Counted from the stretch's first letter, positions 49,394 to 58,893 are shown. The stretch is 64,000 nucleotides of DNA from Chitinilyticum piscinae (GCF_015223195.1 NZ_JADFUA010000003.1:62001-126000), one strand, 5' to 3'. A program made the numbers and translations. The notes: generated from the sequence alone by a model not told the origin.

Positions 49394-50980
49394 TCAATCA
49401 GCTTGCTGCACCTGATTGCGCCCGGCATTTTTGGCGCGATACAACGCCTGATCCGCCCTTGCCAGCAGCTCGGCCGCGCGCTCGCCTGACCGCCACAGCG
49501 CCACGCCGACACTGATGGTCACGCCGCGATCGGCAAGCAGTGTCTGCCAGGGATGCTGCTCGACCAGCCGGCGCAAGCGCTCGGCGATGGCGAGCACCAG
49601 CTGCGCATTGCTCTGGCGCAGCAGCAGGACAAATTCCTCACCGCCATAGCGGGCCGCCTGATCGTCGTTGCGCGAAAAACGGCGCAGCAGCTCGCCCATG
49701 GCCCGCAGCACCTGATCACCGCAGAGGTGCGAATAGCGGTCGTTGATATCCTTGAAATGATCGATATCGATCAGCAGCAGCGCAAAGGGCTGGGTGTTGC
49801 GCAGCGCCGTACGCCGCTCCAGCTCGGCATCCAGCCAGCGGCGATTGAAGGTGCCGGTGAGTGCGTCAGTGTGAATCTCGTACTGCAGGCGAGCCAGCGT
49901 GTCGTGCTGGGCCGCTTGAGCCTGGCGCAGTGCCTGGTTTTCCTGCCGCGAGCGGTTGAAGCGCATCAGCTGCTCCAGCCGCTTGAGCTGCCGCAGGCTC
50001 TGGCTGCGCAATTCGCTCATCGGTGCCTGCCGTACCAGCTGCTGCGCGATGCGGTGCGCCCGCTGTTCGCTGGCCAGCGCAGCGGCGTAATCGCCCAGTT
50101 GTTCGCAGGCAAGGCTCAGCGCTTCCTCGTAGTGCTGTTCCAGCAGAACCATCCCATGCAACTGGCTCAGCGCGATGCCATCCCTCAGAATGTCCCGCGC
50201 GGCAAGTACCTCGCCCAGCGCCAGCCGGCTCTGCCCTTCATGCAGCAGCGTCTTCACCCGCACCCAGTGCTGCGGCGCGATATCCAGCAGGCTGTGGGCC
50301 TCGGCAAAGGCATGCAGCGCGGCAGGGTGTTCCTTCTGCATCTGCAGGGCAATCCCGCGATACATTTCCAGCTCCGCTCGCAGCGCCTGATCCGGCAGGG
50401 CGGCCACCAGTTCGAAACACTCATCCAGCAGCAGCAGCACCCGCCTGGCCTTGCCCAGTACCAGCAGGCCTCCAATCATGTGCAGGCGGATATTGATGCG
50501 CAGTTTCACATCATCCAGCTCGCCATCCCACTCCAGCGAACGCTCGTGGTAGCGCAAGGCGCGGCGCCAGTCGGAATAAGCCGCGTACAGATTACCGATA
50601 CCGGTCTGCCCCAGCAGGAAGGCATGAACATCACCGGCATCGGCCGCACAGCTGCACAGGCGCAGCAAGGTCGCCAGCGCCTGACGGTACAAGCCCTGAT
50701 CGAACTGCCGATGACTCAAGGCCAGCATCAGACTGGTGTACTGGGAATAATCCTCGGGCAGCGCCAGCAGCGCCTGCGCTTCTTCCAGCAACTGGATGCT
50801 CTGCAAGCCACGGCCACTGACTGCGAGCACTTCGGAGAGCACCAGCAAGCCGGCAATGCGCGCTTTGGGTGCCGGGCCGCATTCAGCCAGATACTCGGCA
50901 AGCACCGCCTCGGCGTCGGCCAGCCGGTTATCCTGCAATGCCCGGGTTGCCGACAGCAGCTTGTCCTTGCTCTCACTCAT
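49394..50980 (-). CDS. TPR-sensor diguanylate cyclase (GGDEF)
   Basis: A 528-aa protein: N-terminal TPR helices (residues ~1-330, including QTGIGNLYAAYSDWRRALRY), a coiled-coil linker (~330-375), and a C-terminal GGDEF domain with TGTFNRRWLD, LLIDIDHFKDINDRYSH and RYGGEEFVLLL (~445). It should be catalytically active. It starts at 50980 with GGAGG six nt upstream and overlaps the preceding gene by 8 bp, so the two are coupled. No membrane segment is seen. Confidence 0.92.
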   Translation of the reverse strand: MSESKDKLLSATRALQDNRLADAEAVLAEYLAECGPAPKARIAGLLVLSEVLAVSGRGLQSIQLLEEAQALLALPEDYSQYTSLMLALSHRQFDQGLYRQALATLLRLCSCAADAGDVHAFLLGQTGIGNLYAAYSDWRRALRYHERSLEWDGELDDVKLRINIRLHMIGGLLVLGKARRVLLLLDECFELVAALPDQALRAELEMYRGIALQMQKEHPAALHAFAEAHSLLDIAPQHWVRVKTLLHEGQSRLALGEVLAARDILRDGIALSQLHGMVLLEQHYEEALSLACEQLGDYAAALASEQRAHRIAQQLVRQAPMSELRSQSLRQLKRLEQLMRFNRSRQENQALRQAQAAQHDTLARLQYEIHTDALTGTFNRRWLDAELERRTALRNTQPFALLLIDIDHFKDINDRYSHLCGDQVLRAMGELLRRFSRNDDQAARYGGEEFVLLLRQSNAQLVLAIAERLRRLVEQHPWQTLLADRGVTISVGVALWRSGERAAELLARADQALYRAKNAGRNQVQQAD

Positions 50981-52445
50981 CCGCGACCTCCACTGCATTG
51001 CGCCGGCAGGCCGCCAGAATGTCACTGGCACTCATGCCTGGCTCGATCGCGGTCACACCGCAGCGCAGGGGCGATAAAGCGATGCCACTGCGCCACCAGG
51101 GATAGGCTCGCAGCTGGACCTGCACCGACTGCTGCATGCGCGCGGCATCAACCGGACATACATCGCGCAGCAGCAGTACGGCCTCGCCACTGGCAAGCTC
51201 GCTCTGGATATCCTGGGCGCCGGCACAGGCAGCCAGCACCCGGTTGACTCCGGGCAGGCACTCCGGGCTGCCGGACACCAGCACGACCGCAGCCTGCGGA
51301 CTGGCCAGTCGGGCGGCCCGCTGCAGCGCGCGCAGCCAGTGCCCGGGCTGGCACTGCCCACCTTGCTGAGCGGAGAGAACCGGAGTCGCCGTTTCCTCAA
51401 GTCTGTCAATCACCCGGGAAGCCCGGCGGCGCAACTGGTCATGCTGCTGGGCGCCATTCAGCGGGCGTTTCTCGGCATAGCTTTGCCGCAGCTGGTGCAG
51501 ATCATGCCGGCGATGCTGGCGGTAAAAGCGCAAGGCCGCCTGCCCGTCGCCGGCTTGCTGCTCCAGCTCGCTGCGCACCAGCGCAATCCGTGCCAGCAAT
51601 TCGCCCTGATCGAAATGCGCGGCTTCCGCTTCGGCCCGGGTCAGTAGCGTGCGGGCGGTGGCCATTTCACCGGTCTGCAGCGCGATACTGGCCAGTGAAA
51701 TGGCCGAGTGCGCCAGCATCCAGGTCAGCCCGTGCTGCACGGCCAATGCATGGGCTGCCGCTACCTCCTCGCGGGCCAGCAGCAACTCGCCGCGATCCAG
51801 ATAGACCAGCCCGCGGAAATCATGGATTTCAGCCTGCCAGGTATAGTTGGGGCAGTCAGCCAGCAAGCCGGCAGCCAGATCCAGCGCATCGAGCGCCTCG
51901 TCGTGCCGCCTGAGCAGATAGGCATCCCAGCCCTGCAGAATTGCCGCCTTGCCGGCCAGCCATTGCAGCCCCTGCTCGCGCGCCAGCCTGCAGGCCAGCC
52001 GGTGAACCCGTGCGGCCTGCCCGAGCTCCTGACTGGTGCGCCAGATATTGCCGATACCGACCAGTGCCTCGACCGCAATTTCGTGATTGCGCTCCAGCTC
52101 CGCAATTTCGAGTGCATTGAGCCAGCTTTGCAAGGCTGATGTATAACGTGCCAGCCCCCAGCAATTGAGCGCATGCGCATGCCAGGCCTCGGCCAGATGG
52201 TCTGCCACCTCTTCGTCACGGGCCAGATGCAGTGCCGTTTGCGCCTCACGCAGCCCATCGCGGTACTGCATCAGCTCCCAGCGCAACAGCGCCAAAGTCA
52301 GATGGGCATGCACCTGCCCGGCCACATAGGCCGCCGAACGGGCAGCCTGCAGGGCTTCCTGAACTCGCAAGCAGCCCCGCTCCAGCCCCTGGGGGATGGA
52401 TTCACGGACTTCCTGCAGGCAGAGGTCGATTTCGACGGGAGTCAT
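50973..52445 (-). CDS. TPR protein with decayed GGDEF-like C-terminus
   Basis: A protein of 490 aa from the ATG at 52445 (a GTG at 52469 adds 8). TPR helices fill residues ~1-330 and include LVGIGNIWRTSQELGQAARV, the signature shared with three other proteins of this window. The last ~130 residues fit a GGDEF fold in layout (GEAVLLLRDVCPVDAARM, then ALSPLRCGVTAIEPGMSASD), but the GG(D/E)EF motif and metal-binding Asp residues are absent. It is likely a non-catalytic partner of the active cyclase encoded just downstream. Confidence 0.75.
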   Translation of the reverse strand: MTPVEIDLCLQEVRESIPQGLERGCLRVQEALQAARSAAYVAGQVHAHLTLALLRWELMQYRDGLREAQTALHLARDEEVADHLAEAWHAHALNCWGLARYTSALQSWLNALEIAELERNHEIAVEALVGIGNIWRTSQELGQAARVHRLACRLAREQGLQWLAGKAAILQGWDAYLLRRHDEALDALDLAAGLLADCPNYTWQAEIHDFRGLVYLDRGELLLAREEVAAAHALAVQHGLTWMLAHSAISLASIALQTGEMATARTLLTRAEAEAAHFDQGELLARIALVRSELEQQAGDGQAALRFYRQHRRHDLHQLRQSYAEKRPLNGAQQHDQLRRRASRVIDRLEETATPVLSAQQGGQCQPGHWLRALQRAARLASPQAAVVLVSGSPECLPGVNRVLAACAGAQDIQSELASGEAVLLLRDVCPVDAARMQQSVQVQLRAYPWWRSGIALSPLRCGVTAIEPGMSASDILAACRRNAVEVADE

Positions 52446-52660
52446 CGGGATGTCTGGCGATGGGTACACAGCAGTCTAGCAGTGCATCTCGCCACTGCCC
52501 AGTGCTGACAACTGATGCAAGGCAAAGATTGCCACGGGCTCGGCAGGTCAAATCAATAGTAATTTTTAACCATAAAAATAGAAATTATAAACTTTTGCTA
52601 TTGCAACGCCGGGGCTAAGATGGCTTCACCCAATCGATGACCCGCAACAAGGAGCACACC

Positions 52661-53224
52661 ATGTCCCTGATCAACACCACCATCAAGCCGTTCAAAGCCA
52701 CCGCCTACCACAATGGCAACTTCATTCCGGTGTCCGACGCCGACTTCCACGGCAAGTGGTCGATCGTGTTCTTCTACCCGGCCGACTTCACTTTCGTCTG
52801 CCCGACCGAGCTGGGCGACCTGGCTGATCACTACGCCGAATTCGAAAAGCTGGGCGTGCAGATTTACGGCGTGTCGACCGACACCCATTTCACCCACAAG
52901 GCCTGGCATGACACATCCGACACGATCCGCAAGGTGCAATACCCGCTGGTGGGCGACCCGACCGGCACGCTGGCCCGCAATTTCGAAGTGATGATCGAGG
53001 AAGAAGGTCTGGCGCTGCGCGGCACCTTCGTGATCAACCCGGAAGGGCAAATCAAGATCATCGAAGTACACGACAACGGCATCGGCCGTGACGCCAAAGA
53101 GCTGCTGCGCAAGGTACAGGCTGCACAATACGTCGCCAGCCACCCGGGTGAAGTCTGCCCGGCCAAGTGGACTCCGGGCGAAGCCACCCTCGCTCCATCG
53201 CTCGACCTGATCGGCAAGATCTAA
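52661..53224 (+). CDS. ahpC: Alkyl hydroperoxide reductase subunit C (peroxiredoxin)
   Basis: A 187-aa typical 2-Cys peroxiredoxin reducing H2O2 and organic peroxides. Peroxidatic Cys47 is in FTFVCPTE and resolving Cys166 in GEVCPAKW, at the same positions as in E. coli. MSLINTTIKPFKATAYHNG at 52661 has AAGGAG upstream. It is followed by ahpF, its reductase, and is divergent from the TPR gene. The 215-bp upstream region is AT-rich. Confidence 0.97.
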   Translation: MSLINTTIKPFKATAYHNGNFIPVSDADFHGKWSIVFFYPADFTFVCPTELGDLADHYAEFEKLGVQIYGVSTDTHFTHKAWHDTSDTIRKVQYPLVGDPTGTLARNFEVMIEEEGLALRGTFVINPEGQIKIIEVHDNGIGRDAKELLRKVQAAQYVASHPGEVCPAKWTPGEATLAPSLDLIGKI

Positions 53225-53247
53225 GCGGCAACACTCCGCCGCACCAC

Positions 53248-53278
53248 AACCCGGGCCTACCCGGCCCGGGTTTGTTTT
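53248..53278 (+). terminator. Hairpin terminator between ahpC and ahpF
   Basis: AACCCGGGCC, loop TACCC, GGCCCGGGTT then TGTTTTG. The position implies partial readthrough, making more AhpC than AhpF. Confidence 0.8.
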
Positions 53279-53308
53279 GACCTCTCTACCCCACCGAGGA
53301 GCCCCACC

Positions 53309-54865
53309 ATGCTGGACACCACTATCAAAACCCAGTTGCAGACCTATCTGACCCGCGCCACCCGCCCGATCGCAATTACCGCGTTCGTCGACGACAGTGA
53401 GCAATCGCGCGAGCTGCAGGCGCTCTTGGCCGATATTGCCAGCGTGTCCGGTCTCGTCAGCGTCGAGGTACGCCGCGATGCGGGTGAACGTACGCCTTCG
53501 TTCGCGCTGAACTCGCCGGGCGAGCAGATCGGCGTGCGTTTTGCCGGCCTGCCGATGGGACATGAATTCACTTCGCTGGTGCTGGCCCTGCTGCAGGTCG
53601 GCGGCGTAGCCCCCAAGATCAGCGAGGAAACCGCCGCACAAATCCGCGCACTGCAGGGCAACTTCGATTTCGTCACCTACATTTCGCTGTCGTGTCAGAA
53701 CTGCCCGGACGTGGTGCAGGCGCTGAACGCCATGGCCGTGCTCAACCCCACTATCCGCCACACCATGGTCGACGGTGCGCTGTTCCAGGATGAAGTGAAC
53801 GAACGCAAGATCATGGCCGTGCCGACGGTGCTCTTGAATGGCGCAGTGTTTGGCCAGGGCCGCATGGGCGTCGAGGAAATCGTCGCCAAACTCGACAGCG
53901 GCGCGGCTGACCGCGCTGCTGAAAAAATGAACGCCGCCGCACCGTTTGACGTGCTGGTGGTTGGTGGCGGTCCGGCGGGTGCGGCGGCGGCCGTCTATGC
54001 CGCGCGCAAGGGCATCCGCACCGGCGTCGCATCCGAGCGCTTCGGCGGCCAGGTGCTCGACACCATGGCCATTGAGAACTTCATTTCGGTGAAGGAAACC
54101 GAAGGCCCGAAAATGGCGATGGCGCTGGAAGAACACGTCAAAAGCTACGACGTCGACATCCTGAACCTGCAGCGCGCCAGCAAGCTGGTTCCGGCGGGCG
54201 CCGATGGCCTGACGACGGTCCAATTTGCCAACGGCGGGCAACTGAAAGCGAAAAGCGTCATCATCGCCACCGGCGCGCGCTGGCGCGAAATGAATGTACC
54301 GGGCGAAACCGAATACCGCGGTCGTGGCGTCGCCTACTGCCCGCACTGCGACGGTCCGCTGTTCAAGGGCAAGAAAGTGGCGGTGATCGGCGGCGGCAAC
54401 TCCGGCGTCGAAGCCGCAATCGATCTGGCCGGCATCGTCGCGCATGTCACCCTGCTGGAGTTTGGTGAGAGCATGCGCGCCGATGCGGTGCTGCAGAACA
54501 AACTGCGCAGCCTGCCCAACGTCACCATCATTATGCAGGCGCAGACCACCGAAGTGCTTGGCAACGGCGAAAAAGTCACTGGCCTGGTGTACACCGACCG
54601 CGCCAGCGGCCAGTCGCACGAGCTGCAACTGGACGGCATTTTCGTGCAGATCGGACTGGTGCCGAATACTGACTGGCTGAAAGACAGCGGCGTGAATTTG
54701 AGCCGCTTCGGCGAGATTGAAATCAACGCACGCGGCGAAACCTCGCTGCCCGGCGTGTTCGCCGCCGGTGATGCCACGACAGTGCCCTACAAGCAGATCA
54801 TCATCGCGATGGGCGCCGGCGCCACAGCAGCACTGTCAGCTTTCGATCGCCTGATTCGCAATTAG
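53309..54865 (+). CDS. ahpF: Alkyl hydroperoxide reductase subunit F
   Basis: A 518-aa flavoprotein passing electrons from NADH to AhpC. The N-terminal double-thioredoxin domain has [10 protein letters not shown] (Cys ~129/132). The thioredoxin-reductase-like part has the FAD loop [17 protein letters not shown], active disulfide YCPHCDGP (~343) and the NAD loop [16 protein letters not shown], ending [18 protein letters not shown]. Length and motif positions match E. coli AhpF. GAGGAG precedes the start. Confidence 0.97.
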   Translation: MLDTTIKTQLQTYLTRATRPIAITAFVDDSEQSRELQALLADIASVSGLVSVEVRRDAGERTPSFALNSPGEQIGVRFAGLPMGHEFTSLVLALLQVGGVAPKISEETAAQIRALQGNFDFVTYISLSCQNCPDVVQALNAMAVLNPTIRHTMVDGALFQDEVNERKIMAVPTVLLNGAVFGQGRMGVEEIVAKLDSGAADRAAEKMNAAAPFDVLVVGGGPAGAAAAVYAARKGIRTGVASERFGGQVLDTMAIENFISVKETEGPKMAMALEEHVKSYDVDILNLQRASKLVPAGADGLTTVQFANGGQLKAKSVIIATGARWREMNVPGETEYRGRGVAYCPHCDGPLFKGKKVAVIGGGNSGVEAAIDLAGIVAHVTLLEFGESMRADAVLQNKLRSLPNVTIIMQAQTTEVLGNGEKVTGLVYTDRASGQSHELQLDGIFVQIGLVPNTDWLKDSGVNLSRFGEIEINARGETSLPGVFAAGDATTVPYKQIIIAMGAGATAALSAFDRLIRN

Positions 54866-54914
54866 GGTATATAACCAGAAGCAATTAAATAAAATGCATG
54901 CAGCCATATACTAC
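54865..54914. repeat. Dispersed ~50-nt intergenic element, copy overlapping the ahpF stop
   Basis: GGGTATATAACCAGAAGCAA begins on the last base of the ahpF TAG stop; the right end is AGCCATATACT. It aligns well with the copy at 11646 (left half) and has the AAATAA block at the same place as the copies at 44914 and 49339. Confidence 0.55.
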
Positions 54915-55024
54915 AAACAGTATACACAACCCCTGCCAGCATTGATTACCTCAAGCCGCGAGCATGCGGTAAATAGACACGCTGGTGTGCGGGTGCAAAG
55001 CGCCCGCACGCCTCGCCGTGCCTT

Positions 55025-55876
55025 TCAGCCCCTGATCGGCATCCAGATGCTGCAGCAGCACCGACCATCCCCATCCTCTTCATAGCGCTCGAAATCACCG
55101 GAACCGCTTACCTCCAGCTCCGAATGGTCAAAAAACTGCCAGAGCTCCTTCCAGGTGTCATGAATTGTCTGGGGCATTACACCTTCGGGCACGTCAAAAA
55201 CTGCATAGCGGGAAGCCTGAATATCGACCTTCGCCATGGAACGAGGAATCGGCGTATCGGCTGCAACCTGAAATCCGATGGTATACAAAAACTGCGGCCC
55301 ATTTTTCGTGGCCGTGCAGACACCAAAGGAGACCATCCGATCAGCTACGCCGGGAATTGCCTGCATCAGCTGACTGTCGTTGGCCATAACTCGCTCCCAG
55401 AGCTGAGGGATTTCGATAAAGTTTGCCCCTTCTTCGTGCGTTGTCTCGATTTGGTAACCAAGAATTGAAAATGCGGGGAGTTCTACAAGCTTCGGCGTCA
55501 TAAAGTGTTCCTCTGCAACAGGTTGTCGATAGGGAAGAAAACACGGAAGCGGAGTAAGCGTACGCCGTGCTTGTCTGGGAGAAAGACCAAACTCGCTGCG
55601 GAATGCTTTGGAGAAGGATTCGACACTCTCATACTGAAAGTCGAAGGCTATCCTAGTAATACTCAAGCGACTGCGACATAGAAGACGCGCGGCCTCGGTC
55701 AGGCGACGCCGGCGCAGATATTCCCCCGGCGAAACCCCTGTGCGGGCGGCAAAGAGGCGATGAAAATGATAGTAGGAGTAGCAGGCCGCTCGTGCCGCAT
55801 CAACAGCGGTAAACGGTGCGGTAAGATTCTCCTCCATGGCGCGGGTGGCCCGTTCAATTCGGCTCAGGTGTTGCAT
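55025..55876 (-). CDS. AraC-family regulator with GyrI-like effector domain
   Basis: A 283-aa protein with an N-terminal AraC/XylS double helix-turn-helix (residues ~5-108: ACYSYYHFHRLFAARTGVS, then ITRIAFDFQYESVESFSKAF) and a C-terminal GyrI/Rob-like small-molecule-binding domain (~125-283). This is the Rob/SoxS-type arrangement that senses hydrophobic ligands and controls efflux or stress genes; the target is unknown. Convergent with ahpF. Confidence 0.9.
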   Translation of the reverse strand: MQHLSRIERATRAMEENLTAPFTAVDAARAACYSYYHFHRLFAARTGVSPGEYLRRRRLTEAARLLCRSRLSITRIAFDFQYESVESFSKAFRSEFGLSPRQARRTLTPLPCFLPYRQPVAEEHFMTPKLVELPAFSILGYQIETTHEEGANFIEIPQLWERVMANDSQLMQAIPGVADRMVSFGVCTATKNGPQFLYTIGFQVAADTPIPRSMAKVDIQASRYAVFDVPEGVMPQTIHDTWKELWQFFDHSELEVSGSGDFERYEEDGDGRCCCSIWMPIRG

Positions 55877-56033
55877 GGCAGCTCGCTTCCAGTAACAGTT
55901 GGTTCACTTCCTGTCTGCTGAATACGCAGCAGACAGGAGTAAAGATATGGAATCGGAACGCAGAAAACCGGTCATTACCTGCGAATCGGTTCGCAGCCGC
56001 CGAGGCAGGCACAATAGATGCACAAGCTACTGA

Positions 56034-56393
56034 ATGACGAATAATCAAATGAAACCAGGTATCTGGCTATCAGCCCTGTCCTTAAACATTCTGCTTGTCT
56101 GGCCTGCAATGGGTAACACTCAGGATGAGGATACAGACATTGTATATCCCGATGAAATCCGGGACTGCGAGCCATGCAAACGACTGTGGCACAGCAAACA
56201 GCAAGCACGAGCCAGCACACCTGCACAGAACCAAGCTGATCATGCCGAGCCACCCACTGCGGCAGACCGGAAATCTGCCGGGGTAATTGTGTATCCGAGG
56301 GAAATTGAAAACTGCGAACCGTGCAAGCAGCTATGGCTCAGGAAGCACCTCAAAGCGCAGCGTGCAGCGAGCCAGGCCAGCCCTGCTCGCTAA
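56034..56393 (+). CDS. Small exported protein with two CEPCK repeats
   Basis: A 119-aa protein (or 114 from the ATG at 56049) with a likely signal peptide (hydrophobic residues ~10-27, LLVWPAMGN). Two copies of a 20-residue unit, IVYPDEIRDCEPCKRLW and IVYPREIENCEPCKQLW, are separated by a polar linker of ~34 residues. Each has a CxxC that could bind a metal or form a disulfide. No family is recognised. Neither start has a convincing Shine-Dalgarno. Confidence 0.6.
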   Translation: MTNNQMKPGIWLSALSLNILLVWPAMGNTQDEDTDIVYPDEIRDCEPCKRLWHSKQQARASTPAQNQADHAEPPTAADRKSAGVIVYPREIENCEPCKQLWLRKHLKAQRAASQASPAR

Positions 56394-56409
56394 GCACCCG
56401 CCTGAAACG

Positions 56410-56440
56410 ACAAACGGCCAGAAGCATCTGGCCGTTTGTT
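56410..56440. terminator. Hairpin between convergent small-protein and YbdD genes
   Basis: ACAAACGGCCAGA, loop AGCA, TCTGGCCGTTTGT: a perfect 13-bp stem with short T-rich flanks, placed to stop both convergent transcripts. Confidence 0.7.
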
Positions 56441-56453
56441 CTGCCTCACCCAT

Positions 56454-56834
56454 TCAGCACGGACACTTGTTCACGTTACCCGCGCCGGGGAAACGCGCGT
56501 CCAGACAGTAGCGGTAAAACTCCTCGCGCGTGAACGGCGTGGCGCCGGGATGCTGGCTGCGCATGTGATCAACGTAATACTCGTAGTCGTGGATGCCCAC
56601 CATCAGCCGGCAGGTCTGTACGACCTTTTTTGCCGTGTCCTTCAGATCGCTGAACCAGTCCGAGCCCAGACTGTAGCGCCGGAAGTCGTCTGGCGACATC
56701 AGTACACCGTAGGGGTTGCTAGACCGCTGTTCGGCCACGTAGCGGTCATACGCATCCTGCAGTGCCTCGTCGCTGGCCGGAGCCACCCGCGTGCTGCGGA
56801 CGGACTCCGGGAGCAAAAAGCTCAGGTCAAGCAC
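56454..56834 (-). CDS. YbdD/YjiX-family (DUF466) protein with N-terminal extension
   Basis: About 126 aa against ~65 for E. coli YbdD. The C-terminal half (CRLMVGIHDYEYYVDHMR, then PFTREEFYRYCLDARFPG and NVNKCPC) is the complete usual protein. The N-terminal half contains AYDRYVAEQRSSNPYG and SPDDFRRYSLG, which line up with the C-terminal motif as an apparent internal duplication. The start is proposed as the GTG at 56834, which has GAGG six nt upstream and overlaps the cstA stop. Neighbouring cstA is the usual partner. Function is unknown, possibly assisting CstA-type transport. Confidence 0.8.
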   Translation of the reverse strand: MLDLSFLLPESVRSTRVAPASDEALQDAYDRYVAEQRSSNPYGVLMSPDDFRRYSLGSDWFSDLKDTAKKVVQTCRLMVGIHDYEYYVDHMRSQHPGATPFTREEFYRYCLDARFPGAGNVNKCPC

Positions 56835-58893
56835 GGCCAGCCTCGATGGCCACATCGGCACCGATTTCGTTCACGGTCGGATGAGCGTGGGCCAGCGCCT
56901 TCCGGATGTGCACGATGGTGGCGATCAGCATGGTGACGGCCACCAGCATGAAGAAGCCGCACAGCACCGCGTTGATCTGGTTGTTGAACACGATGCGCTC
57001 CATGTCGGCGATGCTCTTGGCCGGCGCCAGCAGCGTGCCGTCAGTGATGGCGTTGCTGAAACGTTTGGCCTGTGCCAGAAAGCCGATCTTCGGATTGTCG
57101 TGGAAGATCTTCTGCCAGCCGGCCGTCATCGACGTGATGAACAGCCACGCGGTCGGCAGCAGCGTCACCCAGGCGTAGCGCTCTTTCTTCATCTTGAACA
57201 GCACCACGGTGCCCAAAAGCAGCGCCATCGCGGCGAGCATCTGGTTGCCAATGCCGAACAGCGGCCACAGTGTGTTGATGCCGCCCAGCGGATCCGTGAC
57301 GCCCTGGTACACAAAGAAGCCCCAGCCGGAGACCGCCACAGCGGTGCCGATCAGGTTGCCGGTCCAGGAGTGGCTCTTGGCCACGCCCGGGATCACCACG
57401 CCAACGGTGTCCTGCACCATGAAGCGGCAGGCACGCGTGCCGGCATCGACCGCGGTGAGGATGAACAGTGCTTCGAACAGGATGGCGAAGTGATACCAGA
57501 AGCCCATCATGGCCTTGCTGTTGAAGATGTCGCTGATGATGTGCGACATACCCACCGCAAAGGTCGGTGCGCCACCGGCACGCGACAGGATGGAATGCTC
57601 GCCGACGTCCTTGGCCATCTGCGCGAGCATGTCCGGCGTCACCACAAAGCCCCAGCCGTTGATCACCTGCGAGGCGCTCTCGACGGTCTTGCCGATGACG
57701 GCGGCCGGCGAGTTCATCGCGAAGTACACACCCGGATCAAGCACCGATGCGCAGATCAGCGCCATGATGGCGACGAAGGATTCGCACAGCATCGAGCCGT
57801 AGCCGATCGCGCGCATGTGGCTTTCCTTCTCGACCAGCTTCGGCGTGGTACCGGACGACACCAGCGCGTGGAAGCCCGAAATCGCACCGCAGGCAATGGT
57901 GATGAACAGGAAGGGGAACAGCGAGCCCGAGAACACCGGGCCTGTGCCATCGATAAACTTGGTGATGGCCGGCATCTTCATTTCCGGCGCGGCAAACACG
58001 ATACCGACGGCCAGGCCGGCAATCACGCCGATCTTCAGGAAGGTCGACAGATAGTCACGCGGCGCCAGCAGCAGCCACACCGGCAGCACGGACGCGATGA
58101 AACCGTAGATCACCAGCGCAATGGTCAGCTGCGGGCCGGTCATGGTGAAGAACGGCCCCCAGGTCGGGCTGGCGGCGATGTCTTCGCCGTAGACGATGGC
58201 GAGCATCATCAGCACGAAACCGATAATCGAAATTTCACCGATGCGGCCCGGGCGGATATAGCGCATGTAGATGCCCATGAACAGCGCGATCGGAATCGTC
58301 GCGGCAATCGAGAATACGCCCCACGGGCTTTCGGCCAGCGCCTTCACCACCACCAGTGCCAGTGCGGACAGGATGATCACCATCACGCCCAGTGCGCCCA
58401 CCATCACGATCACGCCGGCAACCGGCCCGAGTTCCTGCTTGGCCATTTCCCCGAGCGAGCGGCCATCGCGGCGACTGGAGATGAACAGGATCAGGAAATC
58501 CTGCACGGCGCCGGCGAGCATCACACCGATCAGAATCCAGATCGTTCCCGGCAGGAAGCCCATCTGCGCGGCCAGAATCGGGCCGACCAAGGGGCCGGCA
58601 CCGGCAATCGCGGCAAAGTGGTGACCGAACAGCACCCACTTGTTGGTCGGCACATAGTCCAGACCATCATTGCGGCGCACGGCCGGCGTGGCGCGGGTAT
58701 CGTCGAGCTCGAACACCTTTTCGGCGATGAACTTGGAATAGAAGCGGTAGGCAATCGAATAGCAGCTCACCGCCGCCAGCACCAGCCACACCGCATTGAC
58801 ATGCTCGCCGCGCGACAGCGCCAGCATCGCAAAGGAGAACGCACCGACCAGCGCTACCGCCAGCCACACGCCCCATTGTTTTACCGGGTTCAT
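56827..58893 (-). CDS. cstA: CstA/BtsT-family peptide or pyruvate transporter
   Basis: A 688-aa inner-membrane protein with about 16-18 hydrophobic segments. FGHHFAAIAGAGPLVGPILAAQ and the SSRRDGRSLGEMAKQELG loop are hallmarks of the carbon-starvation family, whose members import pyruvate or peptides. The YbdD gene overlaps its end. The BtsS/BtsR system that controls the homologous BtsT pyruvate transporter in E. coli is encoded nearby (61108-63526), so pyruvate uptake is a reasonable reading. Confidence 0.93.
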   Translation of the reverse strand: MNPVKQWGVWLAVALVGAFSFAMLALSRGEHVNAVWLVLAAVSCYSIAYRFYSKFIAEKVFELDDTRATPAVRRNDGLDYVPTNKWVLFGHHFAAIAGAGPLVGPILAAQMGFLPGTIWILIGVMLAGAVQDFLILFISSRRDGRSLGEMAKQELGPVAGVIVMVGALGVMVIILSALALVVVKALAESPWGVFSIAATIPIALFMGIYMRYIRPGRIGEISIIGFVLMMLAIVYGEDIAASPTWGPFFTMTGPQLTIALVIYGFIASVLPVWLLLAPRDYLSTFLKIGVIAGLAVGIVFAAPEMKMPAITKFIDGTGPVFSGSLFPFLFITIACGAISGFHALVSSGTTPKLVEKESHMRAIGYGSMLCESFVAIMALICASVLDPGVYFAMNSPAAVIGKTVESASQVINGWGFVVTPDMLAQMAKDVGEHSILSRAGGAPTFAVGMSHIISDIFNSKAMMGFWYHFAILFEALFILTAVDAGTRACRFMVQDTVGVVIPGVAKSHSWTGNLIGTAVAVSGWGFFVYQGVTDPLGGINTLWPLFGIGNQMLAAMALLLGTVVLFKMKKERYAWVTLLPTAWLFITSMTAGWQKIFHDNPKIGFLAQAKRFSNAITDGTLLAPAKSIADMERIVFNNQINAVLCGFFMLVAVTMLIATIVHIRKALAHAHPTVNEIGADVAIEAGRA

